The notes: generated by a model not told the origin, from the letters alone. A DNA stretch of 64,000 bases from QIJE01 sp048541835 (GCF_048541835.1 NZ_JBLEOY010000002.1:62001-126000), one strand, 5' to 3'; positions 45,876-55,572 are shown, counted from the first letter of the stretch. Numbers and translations are program-made.

Positions 45876-45930
45876 ACATAAAACCCTTAAAAGTCGGGAA
45901 GGGTTTTATGTAGAAAAGATTTTGTTTTTA
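45876..45930 (+). terminator. rho-independent terminator of the pilV-pilY1 operon
   Basis: ACATAAAACCCTT (45876-45888) and AAGGGTTTTATGT (45899-45911) form a perfect 13-bp stem with a 10-nt loop, followed by a T-rich stretch (TTTTGTTTTT near 45920). It lies 15 nt after the last gene of the operon. Confidence 0.85.
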
Positions 45931-46050
45931 AAAATGAGTGAAATAAGGTATAGTATAAAGCAAGACAGGCGGGGTAATTTTTATTGGATAGTAAAGATGT
46001 GTTTAAAAAAATGACTCTTAAAAATCTTGCATTGCCCGCTTAATTATATA

Positions 46051-46791
46051 ATGGGCGAGTTTATAAAAGAGATTGGGAATATAGTCGTCAGCCTTAAGTC
46101 TTGGGCTATAATTGCAGTTTGCGTAATCCTTTTCGGCGTCGCCGCAATCTTCATCTCATTTTTTGGCAACGATGGAAATACTCAAAAGGTTGCAAGGTTG
46201 TGGGGAAAGACAATAATAAAACTCTTAGGCATTAAGGTTTCGGTTGACGGTATAGAGAATTTAGATCCTTCTAAATCTTATCTTATTATCTCCAATCATC
46301 AAAGTTATTTTGATATATTCGTTTTGCTTGCCTATGTAAATTTAAATTTTAAATTTATCGCGAAAGCGTCTCTTTTCAAAATTCCGTTTTTGGGCTGGAG
46401 CATGAAAAGGCTCGGTTATATTCCAATAGATAGAAAAAATCTTAAAAATGCCATTAAAACCGTTAGAAATGCAAAATCAATGTTAGAAACCGATAAATGT
46501 CGGTCTATTTTAATATTCCCGGAGGGTACTCGTTCGGCCGACGGAAAACTTGCAAGTTTTAAAAGGGGTGGGCTTAACAAAATGGCAGCAAACAGCGATA
46601 ATATACTTCCGGTTGCGATAAGCGGGACATATAATATCTTGAAAAAGGGGTCTGTTATGATTTATCCGAAAAATCCCGTAAGGCTTACGATATTAAATCA
46701 AATAAGCATACCGGACGATAAAGAGATAAACCCTGCCGGAGATTTTATCCTAAATATCGAGAAGAAAATAGAAGATGCATTAAAATCATAA
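46051..46791 (+). CDS. plsC: 1-acyl-sn-glycerol-3-phosphate acyltransferase
   Basis: The enzyme adds the second acyl chain in phosphatidic acid synthesis at the inner membrane. The catalytic NHQSYFD (H-x4-D), the substrate-binding FPEGTRS and a membrane helix near the N-terminus (WAIIAVCVILFGVAAIFISF) are clear. The length of 246 residues is normal. I chose ATG 46051 over TTG 46027 because the latter adds a Cys/His stretch with no family support. The frame is intact and separate from its neighbours by 170 nt or more. Confidence 0.9.
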   Translation: MGEFIKEIGNIVVSLKSWAIIAVCVILFGVAAIFISFFGNDGNTQKVARLWGKTIIKLLGIKVSVDGIENLDPSKSYLIISNHQSYFDIFVLLAYVNLNFKFIAKASLFKIPFLGWSMKRLGYIPIDRKNLKNAIKTVRNAKSMLETDKCRSILIFPEGTRSADGKLASFKRGGLNKMAANSDNILPVAISGTYNILKKGSVMIYPKNPVRLTILNQISIPDDKEINPAGDFILNIEKKIEDALKS

Positions 46792-46962
46792 TTTTGCAAT
46801 ATAAATCACGAATATATTCTAAAAAAATTATCAAATTATGGTATAATTAAACGGTTTTTAATAAGACCGTGTATTTGTTAGTCAAATTACGGTAATTTAA
46901 CAATAAAATCGTTTAAGAAAGATATAATTTTAAAGGAGGAGACTCAGGTTCTAAATCTATAT

Positions 46963-48627
46963 ATGAAAGGGTTAAAAGTGATACCGCTAGGCGGTTTAGG
47001 AGAAATCGGACTCAACATGATGGTTTATGAGACCGAAAAAGATATTATAATAATAGATTCCGGGATCATGTTTCCCGAAGACTATATGCTGGGGATAGAT
47101 ATGGTTATTCCGGATATAAGATATTTATACGACCCAGAAAAAAAAGAAAAAATTAGAGGAATTGTTTTAACGCATGGACATGAGGACCACATCGGTGCCA
47201 TACCTTACGTGTTAAGGGAGCTTAATCTTCCGATATTCGGAACTCCTTTTACTCTCGGTATATTGAAAGAAAAACTAAAGGAACACGATTTACCTTTTAA
47301 GGTATCGCTTTTTACCGTTAAAGTAGGAAATACGATTACTCTGGGAGATTTTGAAATTGAGTTTATCAGGGTAGCCCACTCAATAATCGACGGGGCGAGC
47401 CTTGCGATAAAGACCCCCGTAGGAACTATAATACATACCGGCGATTTTAAATTGGATCAGACTTTAGATAAAAACTCCGTAACCGATATTAACAGAATTG
47501 CCCATTATGGAGACGAAGGCGTTCTGGCGTTGTTTTCCGATTCGACCAATATCGAAAAAGAGGGGTTTACGATGTCGGAAAATGATATAAAAAAAACATT
47601 CAGGAGTATTTTTGGCGACCATAGCGGAAGAATTATCGTAGCCCTTTTCGCATCAAACATTCATAGAATTTCCGAACTTCTTTCCCTTGCCGTAGAATTT
47701 AAAAAGAAGGTCATATTTAGCGGAAGAAGCCTTATCACTTATACCAAGGTTGCAAGAAAACTGGGCTATTTGAATATCCCCGAGGACGTTTTAATAGACG
47801 AAGAGACGATCGATTACTATAAGCCGGAGGAGCTTTTGGTACTTACGACCGGAACTCAGGGCGAGGCAATGTCCGCCCTTTCGAGGATATCCGTCGGCGA
47901 CCACAAATATATAAAAATTAAGCCCGATGATCTTGTTCTTTTATCGTCAAAATTTATCCCTGGAAATGAAAAAGCCATATCAAAAATTATCAATAATCTC
48001 TATAGAAGAGGGGCGGAGGTTTATTACGAAAATATATCGGAAATTCATGTTTCCGGTCATGCGGGCAAGGAAGAGCTCAAGCTCATGATGAATATCGTCA
48101 AACCGAAATATTTTATTCCGGTTCATGGAGAGTTGAAGCATTTATATCAGCATAAAAAGCTTGCGATAAGTTCCGGCATCCCGCCGAGCAATATTTTTAT
48201 CTTAGAAAACGGCAACGGTCTTATATTTACCGATGACGAGGGGTGTCATGCGAGCGAGCATATTTATACCGGCAGGATTTTTGTCGACGGTAAGGGCATA
48301 GGCGATGTCGGCACTCACACGTTAAAAGAAAGGGCACATCTTTCGGAAAATGGAATGATTATAGTTTTGCTTGTAGTAGATGCTAAAACATCAAGCATAA
48401 TCTCCGGACCGGAAATAGTTTCTAAGGGATTTGTTTTTGAGGATTACTTTAAAGAGCTGAATGAAACGCTTCATAAATTGGTTGTACACGTGATAGAGGA
48501 AAATCAAAAATACGATAGCGTGGATTGGATTAAAGTCAAAGAAGACGTCAGAAGGGCTTTAAAGAAATATCTGAACAAAACCATAGACAGACACCCCTTT
48601 ATTTTTCCTATGATAACGGAAGTTTAA
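46963..48627 (+). CDS. rnj: ribonuclease J
   Basis: The 554-residue enzyme is a metallo-beta-lactamase/beta-CASP nuclease that acts on mRNA and rRNA ends (5'-3' exonuclease and endonuclease). Motifs: LGGLGEIGLNMM at the start, motif 2 THGHEDHIGAIPY (70-82), HTGDFKLD, beta-CASP FSDSTNIEKEGFT, and VHGELKHLYQH plus HVSGHAGKEEL. The length is normal. A strong AAGGAGG lies at 46933-46939 but 23 nt from the ATG, longer than usual; no in-frame ATG, GTG or TTG lies closer, so either the spacing is unusual or a rare start is used. Confidence 0.93.
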   Translation: MKGLKVIPLGGLGEIGLNMMVYETEKDIIIIDSGIMFPEDYMLGIDMVIPDIRYLYDPEKKEKIRGIVLTHGHEDHIGAIPYVLRELNLPIFGTPFTLGILKEKLKEHDLPFKVSLFTVKVGNTITLGDFEIEFIRVAHSIIDGASLAIKTPVGTIIHTGDFKLDQTLDKNSVTDINRIAHYGDEGVLALFSDSTNIEKEGFTMSENDIKKTFRSIFGDHSGRIIVALFASNIHRISELLSLAVEFKKKVIFSGRSLITYTKVARKLGYLNIPEDVLIDEETIDYYKPEELLVLTTGTQGEAMSALSRISVGDHKYIKIKPDDLVLLSSKFIPGNEKAISKIINNLYRRGAEVYYENISEIHVSGHAGKEELKLMMNIVKPKYFIPVHGELKHLYQHKKLAISSGIPPSNIFILENGNGLIFTDDEGCHASEHIYTGRIFVDGKGIGDVGTHTLKERAHLSENGMIIVLLVVDAKTSSIISGPEIVSKGFVFEDYFKELNETLHKLVVHVIEENQKYDSVDWIKVKEDVRRALKKYLNKTIDRHPFIFPMITEV

Positions 48628-48737
48628 AATATTAGACGTAATTTTTTTATTTTAATATATGGTATACTTTTAATAATTAAAGACATTTCTATAATCTGCC
48701 CGTTTAATTCTTAAGAGGTCAGAGGAGGTGATTAAAG

Positions 48738-48797
48738 ATGGCTTGTTCTTCAAAAAAATCAACGTCTAAAAGTAAAGCAAAGGAAAAAAGCAAATAA
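48738..48797 (+). CDS. 19-residue Lys/Ser-rich peptide
   Basis: ATG 48738 follows an ideal ribosome-binding site, GAGGAGGTGATT (48723-48734). The peptide MACSSKKSTSKSKAKEKSK has seven Lys, six Ser and one Cys, and ends at TAA. It is followed by a strong hairpin. The near-perfect start signal in front of such a short frame suggests a translated micropeptide or a leader; nothing else nearby needs the site. The function is unknown. Confidence 0.6.
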   Translation: MACSSKKSTSKSKAKEKSK

Positions 48798-48831
48798 ATA
48801 TGAATCGTAACTTTTAGGCTGTTTGCAGGCT

Positions 48832-48886
48832 AAAACGCTTTTATCTTTAAGGTTTTATCTACCTTAAATTAAGAGCGTTTTGCTTT
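48832..48886. terminator. two-stem terminator between convergent genes
   Basis: The outer arms AAAACGCTT (48832-48840) and AAGAGCGTTTT (48871-48881) enclose an inner stem TTTAAGGT/ACCTTAAA (48846-48853 with 48861-48868). T runs follow on the plus strand (TTTTGCTTTTT), and A-rich sequence before the left arm gives Ts on the minus strand. It sits between the plus-strand micropeptide and the minus-strand gene at 48891, so it probably works in both directions. Confidence 0.75.
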
Positions 48887-48890
48887 TTGA

Positions 48891-49163
48891 TTAGTCCTTT
48901 TCTTTCCCCTCTTCATTGTCGTCGTTGTCGGGGTTTTCTCCTCTATCTATTATTGAATGGCGCTCCTCTGTTTTTGTAATTCTGTCGTCAATTCTTTTAA
49001 CAAGGTCGTTAAAGACTCCTTCTATTGCAAAAATCAGCTCTTTGTTGGCATTGCCTAAATGTTTTACCATATCTGCCGGAATTCTGTCGTATATGGCGTC
49101 GACGATCTTGTGTCTAAATTCGGATCTCTCTTCTCTAAATGATTTTCCGTTCCTTGATAACAT
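48891..49163 (-). CDS. hypothetical 90-residue charged protein
   Basis: The protein is charged and predicted helical: FREERSEFRHKIVDAIYDRI, PADMVKHLGNANKELIFAIE, GVFNDLVKRIDDRI, then an acidic tail (NPDNDDNEEGKEKD). There is no signal peptide or membrane segment. GGAGG precedes ATG 49163. The regular helical pattern and codon use support a real gene. I do not recognise the family. Confidence 0.65.
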   Translation of the reverse strand: MLSRNGKSFREERSEFRHKIVDAIYDRIPADMVKHLGNANKELIFAIEGVFNDLVKRIDDRITKTEERHSIIDRGENPDNDDNEEGKEKD

Positions 49164-49420
49164 TTTGAAACCTCCGTATATTTAATAGGTTAACATACTT
49201 TATCAGTATAAAACAATTTTTATTAAAATTCAAATTATTCGGTGTATTTTTTACTTCTTTTTTACAAAAGGCATATGCCTGATAATATAATTTTACATGA
49301 ATAAAAAATAAAATACAATTTAAGAAAAAGTTAAAGAATTAAGATATAATACGTAAGTTATATATTATTATTAGTGTATTATATTGTTTTAACGGGGGAG
49401 GGGGCGCAAAAAAACAAAAT

Positions 49421-52400
49421 ATGTTAAAAATGAGAATAAACACGAACTCCATAAAATTTAAGGTATTTTTCATTTTTATCGCGTCGAGCCTTATCATTAT
49501 TTCAATAGGTGTCTTCTTAGTCGTCCTTAATCTTACATTTTATAACGGCAAATATTTGAGGGAACGGCTAAAATCGCAGTTGATGACGGAGAGGATGGAG
49601 TTTATCAGCGATAGGGAATATATGCTTAAAATGGCGAACGATATCGCTATGCACGACTTTAAAAGCGATTTTATACGAAAGATATTTTATCCGCGAGCCC
49701 CCCGCAACCTTCACAGTTTATATTCGTTTACAGGGACGGAAAAAATATCGAGCGTGATATTGATAAGGTTAAGGAACGGCATACCTGATTATGTTGAAAA
49801 GTTTAATTATAAACATGACAGAGGGAAAATATTAAGCGATTATAGTAAATTATTGGGAATTATTTCGGCAAAGAATAAGCACATATTTACCGGTTTCGGA
49901 AGGAATAAGTCACATAAACTTATTGAACTCAGGGTAATTTACCGGTTTTTGCATAATAAAACAGGGTTTATAATCATCTTAAACAAGCATATAACGAGCG
50001 ATTATCTAAGGGCTATACGCTTGAAAAATCATATGACGGCGAATTTGGGGGTTTATTACGGGACAAAGAGGTCGGCAATTTCGGTTGTGAGAAATAATAA
50101 GTATATAGGTTTAGGTCAAAGCGCCACGGAAAAACAGCTTTTGGTTTTGAAAAACGGTAAAAGTATTTATACATCTCTAATCGTGAAGGGCATATCCTTT
50201 TATATATACAATAAACCTATAAGAAACTATAACGGCAAGATAATAGGGATTTTAGGCTGCGGCATAGAAAGGGATAGATGGTTTCAGTATCTTAAGAAAA
50301 TTTATTATATCCCGGCGCTTTTTTTTCTCGGCTTAGCTTTTTTTATTATTCTGATTTTTATATGGGCAAATAAAAAATTTGTGTCACCCTTTTACGATCT
50401 TTTAAGCAGTATAGAAAGAATAGACCCTAATAATCCGCAAAAGTTGAGATTAGTCGATAAATATAAAAACAGAGAAATTGAATATTACGGGCTTGCAAAG
50501 GTTATTACTGCTCTAAATGATGCGATAATAGAAAAGCAGGAAGAAAATAGTCTTATCGTATCCGGTATAAACTATTTTTCCAAAATCATTTCGGGACAGG
50601 ATGATTTAAATTCGATAATCTCTAAGCTTATAAATTTAATCGTAGAGAAGATGGGCTATGACTATGCATGGTACGGCGTTTTAGACGAAGGCAATAGAGA
50701 GGTCAAAATAACCGCTGTTTATAATAACGATTTAAATTATACGAAAAATCTTATCCTTAAATATGACGGCTCAAAATATTCGCAGAATTTAGCGGCAAGG
50801 GCAATAACATCTAAAAATTACGTGGTAATAAATGATATAGAAAATGACGAGACGATCCCTCTATACAAGGGCAGGCTTTTAGAACATGGATTTTTATCGG
50901 TCGGAGTATTTCCGCTAATCTTGCATGGTTCGGCAGGCAGCTCGGTCGCAGGCTTGCTTGAGATATATTCGGGTAAAAAAGACGCTTTCGACGTTATTAA
51001 AGCCGTAGCGATTTTTAATTTGACTAATTATGTTTCGTATTTGATAATCTATTTGAAAAATCTTAAAAGGTCGTTAATTTTATCGGAAATGGCCGATCAG
51101 ATATTATTTTCAATATCGGCAAGGCACGGAGATAGCCGGATTAAGCCTGACAATCAAGAATTCTTAAATAATTTAGAAGATAATCTGCAAACCGATTTTA
51201 CGGAGTTTATAGTTTACGACGAGATTAAGAATGAAATCGTCGACGGCATGTTTTCGAAGGGGTGGGATTATAATTTAGGCAAGAGTAGTACCGCGCCTAC
51301 CCCGACCCCATTTATCCAGGAAAGAATAATGAAAAACAGGTTATACACCGGTAATTATCAGGAAGATGAATTTACAACGGGGTTTTTTAAACATATAGGC
51401 GTACAAAATATAATTGTTTATGCATTCAAAGGTACTGAGAATAGAAGATATTTGGCGGTAACCGGTGTAATAAAAAGAAAAGCCACTTTTTACGACGAGG
51501 ATTTAGAGTTTTTCAGGGATGGCATAAATCTTTTCGCTACATACTTTGAAATTAATCTACTTTTTGAAAAATTGGATCTATCTTTGGGATTATTGGAAAA
51601 TAGAGAAGATTTAATAAATAAGATGGTTGAGTTCGGGGTCGTTTCCATAAATTTGACCGATAACTCCGTAAACCTTTATAACGATTATTTTGCAGAGATT
51701 TTTAACATAAACAAATTTTTAAATCCCGTAAATTTAGACGATTTTTATGAAAGTATAAAACCGGCCTTTAAAGACGAAAATTCCGTTCACAACATCTTTG
51801 AAACATACATAAAAAACAAATACGTAACTAAAATAAAAGGCGTGGAAATAGACCTTAAAAGCGGCATTGTGTTAATCATAAAGTCGAACCTGTTTTTAAC
51901 CAAGAATAACGACGTAATAAGGCTTCTCGTATTTGTAAATATTACCGATTCTAAGAATTATACGAAAAACATAGAAAATTTAAATAAGAGACTTAATATA
52001 ATAAACGAACTGTCGCATAAATTATCAACGGTATTTACGCTTGAGTATGCACTAAAAACATTCTCGCAGGGATTATACTCAATAAAGAACGAAAAAGGCG
52101 GGGAAGTAAATTTCCTGCATATAAATATATTCGATACTGTAAGTAAAAAAACCGTAACATCTTTGATTTATATAAAAAATAGGGACAAAACCAACGGTAT
52201 TAGCGGAAGCAAATCGCCCGGAGAAGTTATCATAACCACGAATAATATTAATTATGAGGATTATATATCAAACTGTGAACTCTTAAGAAACGGCGAAAAA
52301 AAATGTGATACGCTTGACGACTGTGAATTTCATAATACTGAAGGCAGCTATAAATGTTTTTCTTTAAAGATAGGGGAAGAAAAAACGGGAATGGTTTCCG

Positions 52401-53047
52401 TGGATTCGGCGAATAAGGACTTTTTCGCTAAAGAAATAACATCATTGATAAAGGAGATGATAAATATAACGTCGCCTGTTTTGGCAAAGCTTATATTAAT
52501 TGAAGCGAATAAAGAAATGGCGGTTACGGATGCGCTAACCGGAATTTACAATAGGAGGTATATATACGAGTTTGCCAAAAGGGAGATTATAAGGGCATAT
52601 AGGAATTCGACGCATCTCTCTACGGCTATGTTGGATATCGATAATTTTAAAGATATAAACGACAATTACGGTCATCAAGCCGGCGATGCCGTATTAAAGG
52701 AATTTGTAACGGATTTAAAGAACGTTGTAATGAGAAATCAAGATATAGTTACAAGATACGGCGGAGACGAGTTTTTTATGATTTTACCGGATACGGATAA
52801 ACTGAATACGATTAAATTAATGGAAAAATTGAGAATTTTCATTAAAAAGAAGGTGTATTCATTAGGAAATGATATCAATTTAAGTATTACCGTGTCCATA
52901 GGTATTTCCGGTATAGAATATCTTTCGGATAAAAAGATTATAAGGAACAACGACGATGCCGAAGATATCTTGAATCGCCTCCTAAAGATTACCGATGAAA
53001 ATTTGTATAAGGCAAAGAACATGGGAAGGGACAGGGTCGTAAGTTAA
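49421..53047 (+). CDS. membrane diguanylate cyclase with extracytoplasmic sensor and GAF-type domains
   Basis: The 1208-residue protein makes the second messenger cyclic di-GMP. A first membrane helix (about 15-38) and a second (about 293-318) enclose a Cache-like periplasmic sensor. A HAMP-like stretch follows, then one or more GAF-type domains (around 385-550 and possibly later), and the GGDEF domain at the C-terminus: VTDALTGIYNRRYIYEFAKR, DIDNFKDINDNYGHQAGD, RYGGDEFFMILP (GGDEF at 1114-1118). RNQD lies upstream in the place of the inhibitory RxxD site, so product feedback is likely. A G-rich site (GGGGGAGGGGG) precedes ATG 49421; ATG 49430 is an alternative. The amrS gene follows after 24 nt. 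Confidence 0.92.
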   Translation: MLKMRINTNSIKFKVFFIFIASSLIIISIGVFLVVLNLTFYNGKYLRERLKSQLMTERMEFISDREYMLKMANDIAMHDFKSDFIRKIFYPRAPRNLHSLYSFTGTEKISSVILIRLRNGIPDYVEKFNYKHDRGKILSDYSKLLGIISAKNKHIFTGFGRNKSHKLIELRVIYRFLHNKTGFIIILNKHITSDYLRAIRLKNHMTANLGVYYGTKRSAISVVRNNKYIGLGQSATEKQLLVLKNGKSIYTSLIVKGISFYIYNKPIRNYNGKIIGILGCGIERDRWFQYLKKIYYIPALFFLGLAFFIILIFIWANKKFVSPFYDLLSSIERIDPNNPQKLRLVDKYKNREIEYYGLAKVITALNDAIIEKQEENSLIVSGINYFSKIISGQDDLNSIISKLINLIVEKMGYDYAWYGVLDEGNREVKITAVYNNDLNYTKNLILKYDGSKYSQNLAARAITSKNYVVINDIENDETIPLYKGRLLEHGFLSVGVFPLILHGSAGSSVAGLLEIYSGKKDAFDVIKAVAIFNLTNYVSYLIIYLKNLKRSLILSEMADQILFSISARHGDSRIKPDNQEFLNNLEDNLQTDFTEFIVYDEIKNEIVDGMFSKGWDYNLGKSSTAPTPTPFIQERIMKNRLYTGNYQEDEFTTGFFKHIGVQNIIVYAFKGTENRRYLAVTGVIKRKATFYDEDLEFFRDGINLFATYFEINLLFEKLDLSLGLLENREDLINKMVEFGVVSINLTDNSVNLYNDYFAEIFNINKFLNPVNLDDFYESIKPAFKDENSVHNIFETYIKNKYVTKIKGVEIDLKSGIVLIIKSNLFLTKNNDVIRLLVFVNITDSKNYTKNIENLNKRLNIINELSHKLSTVFTLEYALKTFSQGLYSIKNEKGGEVNFLHINIFDTVSKKTVTSLIYIKNRDKTNGISGSKSPGEVIITTNNINYEDYISNCELLRNGEKKCDTLDDCEFHNTEGSYKCFSLKIGEEKTGMVSVDSANKDFFAKEITSLIKEMINITSPVLAKLILIEANKEMAVTDALTGIYNRRYIYEFAKREIIRAYRNSTHLSTAMLDIDNFKDINDNYGHQAGDAVLKEFVTDLKNVVMRNQDIVTRYGGDEFFMILPDTDKLNTIKLMEKLRIFIKKKVYSLGNDINLSITVSIGISGIEYLSDKKIIRNNDDAEDILNRLLKITDENLYKAKNMGRDRVVS

Positions 53048-53071
53048 GCTAAATATGCGGGAGGGGAAAAA

Positions 53072-54097
53072 ATGATTGCAATCAGGCTTTTTAGAAAAGA
53101 AAGCGAGTTTACGCAATGCCTTATATGCGCCCATAAATGCAGGATTAAAAAAGGGAAAGTCGGAGTTTGCCGAACTATTCTAAATAGAGAGGGAGTTTTA
53201 TACAGTATAAATTACGGAATATTAGTGGCGCAGGGTGCAGACCCGATTGAAAAAAAGCCGCTTTTCCATTTTTTACCCGGTTCTTCTTCCTATTCTATTG
53301 CCTCGCAGGGTTGCAATTTTAGGTGCTTGGGGTGTCAAAACGCGAATATATCGCAAAGCTATCGAGATGGCGCATATGAGACCTATCTTGAATATTATAA
53401 TGGGACAAGGAGAATATCTCCAGATGAGGTCGTAGAGAGTGCCCTGAATGCACATTGTAAGTCTATTTCATATACATACACCGACCCGGCCGCCTTTTTC
53501 GACTATAGCATAGACGTAATGGTGCTTGCGCATAAAAACGGTTTAAAAAATGTATTTGTCACAAACGGCTATTATACGGAGGAGTCGGTCAATATGACAA
53601 AAGGGCTTTTAGATGCCGCGAATATAGATATAAAATTTTTTAACGACGATAGTTATAGAAGAATATGCGGCGGAAGGCTCGAGCCCGTACTGGAAGCGGT
53701 AAGGATGTTTCATGAAAATGGCGTACACCTTGAGCTGACTACGCTGCTTATAGACGGATATAATGACGCTTCGGCAGAAATTAGAGGTATAGCGGATTTT
53801 ATCGTATCAATAGACCCAAATCTGCCGTGGCATATTTCAAGATTTTTTCCGCTTTATAAAATGAAGGACGGGCAGGTTACTCGGGGTGAAAATATTATAG
53901 AGGCATATAATGTAGGTAAGACTGCCGGGCTTAAGTATGTCTATGCGGGAAATGTTAAATTGGATAAATATGAAAATACTTATTGTCCGTCATGCAAAAG
54001 GCTTTTAATAAAAAGAGACGGATATAGTATCTCGGAAAATAATATTGTCTCAGATAACTGTAAATTTTGCGGATATAAAATTTACGGAGTATTTTAA
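53072..54097 (+). CDS. amrS: AmmeMemoRadiSam system radical SAM enzyme
   Basis: The 341-residue enzyme resembles pyruvate formate-lyase activases. The radical-SAM cluster motif is C81-NFR-C85-LG-C88 (SQGCNFRCLGCQN). N-terminal cysteines (C16, C19, C23, C33) and a C-terminal CPSCKRLL...CKFCG pair may hold extra metal sites. ISQSYRDG, SYTYTDPAAFFDYSIDV and HISRFFPLYKM are family features. AmrS is usually encoded near MEMO1- and AMMECR1-like genes, which are not in this window. It follows the diguanylate cyclase closely and may share its transcript. Confidence 0.9.
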   Translation: MIAIRLFRKESEFTQCLICAHKCRIKKGKVGVCRTILNREGVLYSINYGILVAQGADPIEKKPLFHFLPGSSSYSIASQGCNFRCLGCQNANISQSYRDGAYETYLEYYNGTRRISPDEVVESALNAHCKSISYTYTDPAAFFDYSIDVMVLAHKNGLKNVFVTNGYYTEESVNMTKGLLDAANIDIKFFNDDSYRRICGGRLEPVLEAVRMFHENGVHLELTTLLIDGYNDASAEIRGIADFIVSIDPNLPWHISRFFPLYKMKDGQVTRGENIIEAYNVGKTAGLKYVYAGNVKLDKYENTYCPSCKRLLIKRDGYSISENNIVSDNCKFCGYKIYGVF

Positions 54098-54267
54098 TTT
54101 TCATTATTAGCGAACTGCCTTGCCCTTACAGGTGAGGCTTTTTGGTTCGTTTTGTATCGCATATTATCATCTGCCTTGCAAAAGGGGAATTCTCGGCAAT
54201 GTTTGTTAAAATTTCCTTGAATTAAGATACGGCAATATTATATAATCATACAAGCTGTTCGTTTGTT

Positions 54268-54341
54268 TGGGGGATCGTCTAGCGGCAGGATCTGGGACTC
54301 TGACTCCCATTACGGAGGTTCGAATCCTCCTCCCCCAGCCA
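54268..54341 (+). tRNA. tRNA-Gln (anticodon CTG)
   Basis: The acceptor arms TGGGGGA (54268-54274) and TCCCCCA (54331-54337) pair, with U1-A72 as is usual for tRNA-Gln. The anticodon stem TGGGA/TCCCA holds loop CTCTGAC with anticodon CTG. The T arm GGAGGTTCGAATCCTCC is perfect, and GCCA is encoded at the 3' end. It reads CAG codons. Confidence 0.97.
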
Positions 54342-54396
54342 TTCATCGGAAAGGGGCAATAAGATACGTTTGAATTATAGGAAATATGATGATAAA

Positions 54397-55548
54397 TCAT
54401 GCTTCTCCTTGAATATATTTAATATCGTAATCCATACACCATTTGGCTTTTTCTAATTCTTTTCCGATATAGGCGGCATGAGTTAGTTCAGAAATTAATT
54501 CTTTTTCTACTATTGTTGAATAAATTGAAGGAACATCGCCCCCCTCAATAACATTTAATAATTCATTGTGGTAATTGTAAAATTCAACCGTTATCATTTT
54601 ATTTGCAAACGAAGGTATTATTACGAAGTACCCCTTTTTGTCTAATTTTATCCTTTTCGGTTTTTTTGCAATTATTTTTTCTATAGGGGATGGACTAAAA
54701 ATCCTATCGGTTATTTCGGGTGGTCTGGAGTTTTTAAAATCTTTTAAAAGTTCGCTTATTTTAAGTGCAATCGCGGCGGCATCCTCGCAGCCGATCATAT
54801 TTATAACTTTAACCTGTTTTCTAAAAAGTTCTACCTCTTCGTAAGTTACGTTTTTAAGAATCGGTTTTTTACCGTTCGAACCGATTATTCTCATATTCTT
54901 GTCTACGCTATTTTTATATAAAGATATGAGTGTCTGACCGCTGCAATGTCCTTCGGATTCCCTTCCCGACACTATTAGATAATGCAGTGTGGAATTAGTT
55001 ATAGTATTTTTTATAATTTTATCTATCCCGATATTTTCAGTCTCTGTTTTTCCGATAATACAAAGTCCTTTCGGTTTTAATTTTGACAATTCGCTGTATA
55101 AATCTAAGCTGGCAAGAGTAGATACCGCAACCGGACACCCTTCTCCGTCACAAAAGGCGCTATACTCGCCGGGAGAAACCGGCCATGAATCTAAGAATTC
55201 TAAGGAATCATGGTTGCCGCTGTCGTTCTCAGAATCGTTCCTAATTAAATATATGACGGCATCGGCTATAAAATTAGCAGCCACGGCGGGATAGCAGTGT
55301 TTACAGCCGAGGCATGAATACTCGACCGGTTTCAGCTCTAATTTTAATTTTTTTACCTCGTCCGATAACTTACGTGCTAAGCCGTTAGGGGTTTCGTTTT
55401 CTATTATCTTAAGATTTTCGATAACATCGTCTAACCCGTAAACCATGCATCCGCATTTCTTACATTTTTTTAATTTTATAGCGCTGAAAAGTTCATTTCT
55501 AATTTTATCATATAATTTTTCTGTTTCCAAAGTGCGCCGTGTGTCCAT
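54397..55548 (-). CDS. MtrA-like / DUF4346 protein with Cys-rich N-terminus
   Basis: The 383-residue protein has an N-terminal Cys cluster (CKKCGC, then SCLGCKHCYPA around 80-90), a central domain like tetrahydromethanopterin S-methyltransferase subunit A (SWPVSPGEYSAF, CPVAVSTLAS, IIGKTETENIGIDKIIKN, SGRESEGHCSGQTLISLYKN, VINMIGCEDAAAI) and a C-terminal DUF4346 domain (DKKGYFVIIPSFANKMITVE, LISELTHAAYIGKELEKAKW). MtrA carries a corrinoid; the Glu-Gly-His of ESEGH may correspond to its cobalt-ligand site. Bacterial versions probably act in one-carbon or corrinoid metabolism, but the reaction is not known. It ends with TGA, which shows TGA is a stop in this genome. Confidence 0.8.
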   Translation of the reverse strand: MDTRRTLETEKLYDKIRNELFSAIKLKKCKKCGCMVYGLDDVIENLKIIENETPNGLARKLSDEVKKLKLELKPVEYSCLGCKHCYPAVAANFIADAVIYLIRNDSENDSGNHDSLEFLDSWPVSPGEYSAFCDGEGCPVAVSTLASLDLYSELSKLKPKGLCIIGKTETENIGIDKIIKNTITNSTLHYLIVSGRESEGHCSGQTLISLYKNSVDKNMRIIGSNGKKPILKNVTYEEVELFRKQVKVINMIGCEDAAAIALKISELLKDFKNSRPPEITDRIFSPSPIEKIIAKKPKRIKLDKKGYFVIIPSFANKMITVEFYNYHNELLNVIEGGDVPSIYSTIVEKELISELTHAAYIGKELEKAKWCMDYDIKYIQGEA

Positions 55549-55572
55549 AAAATAAAGGATTGCCGATATTAA

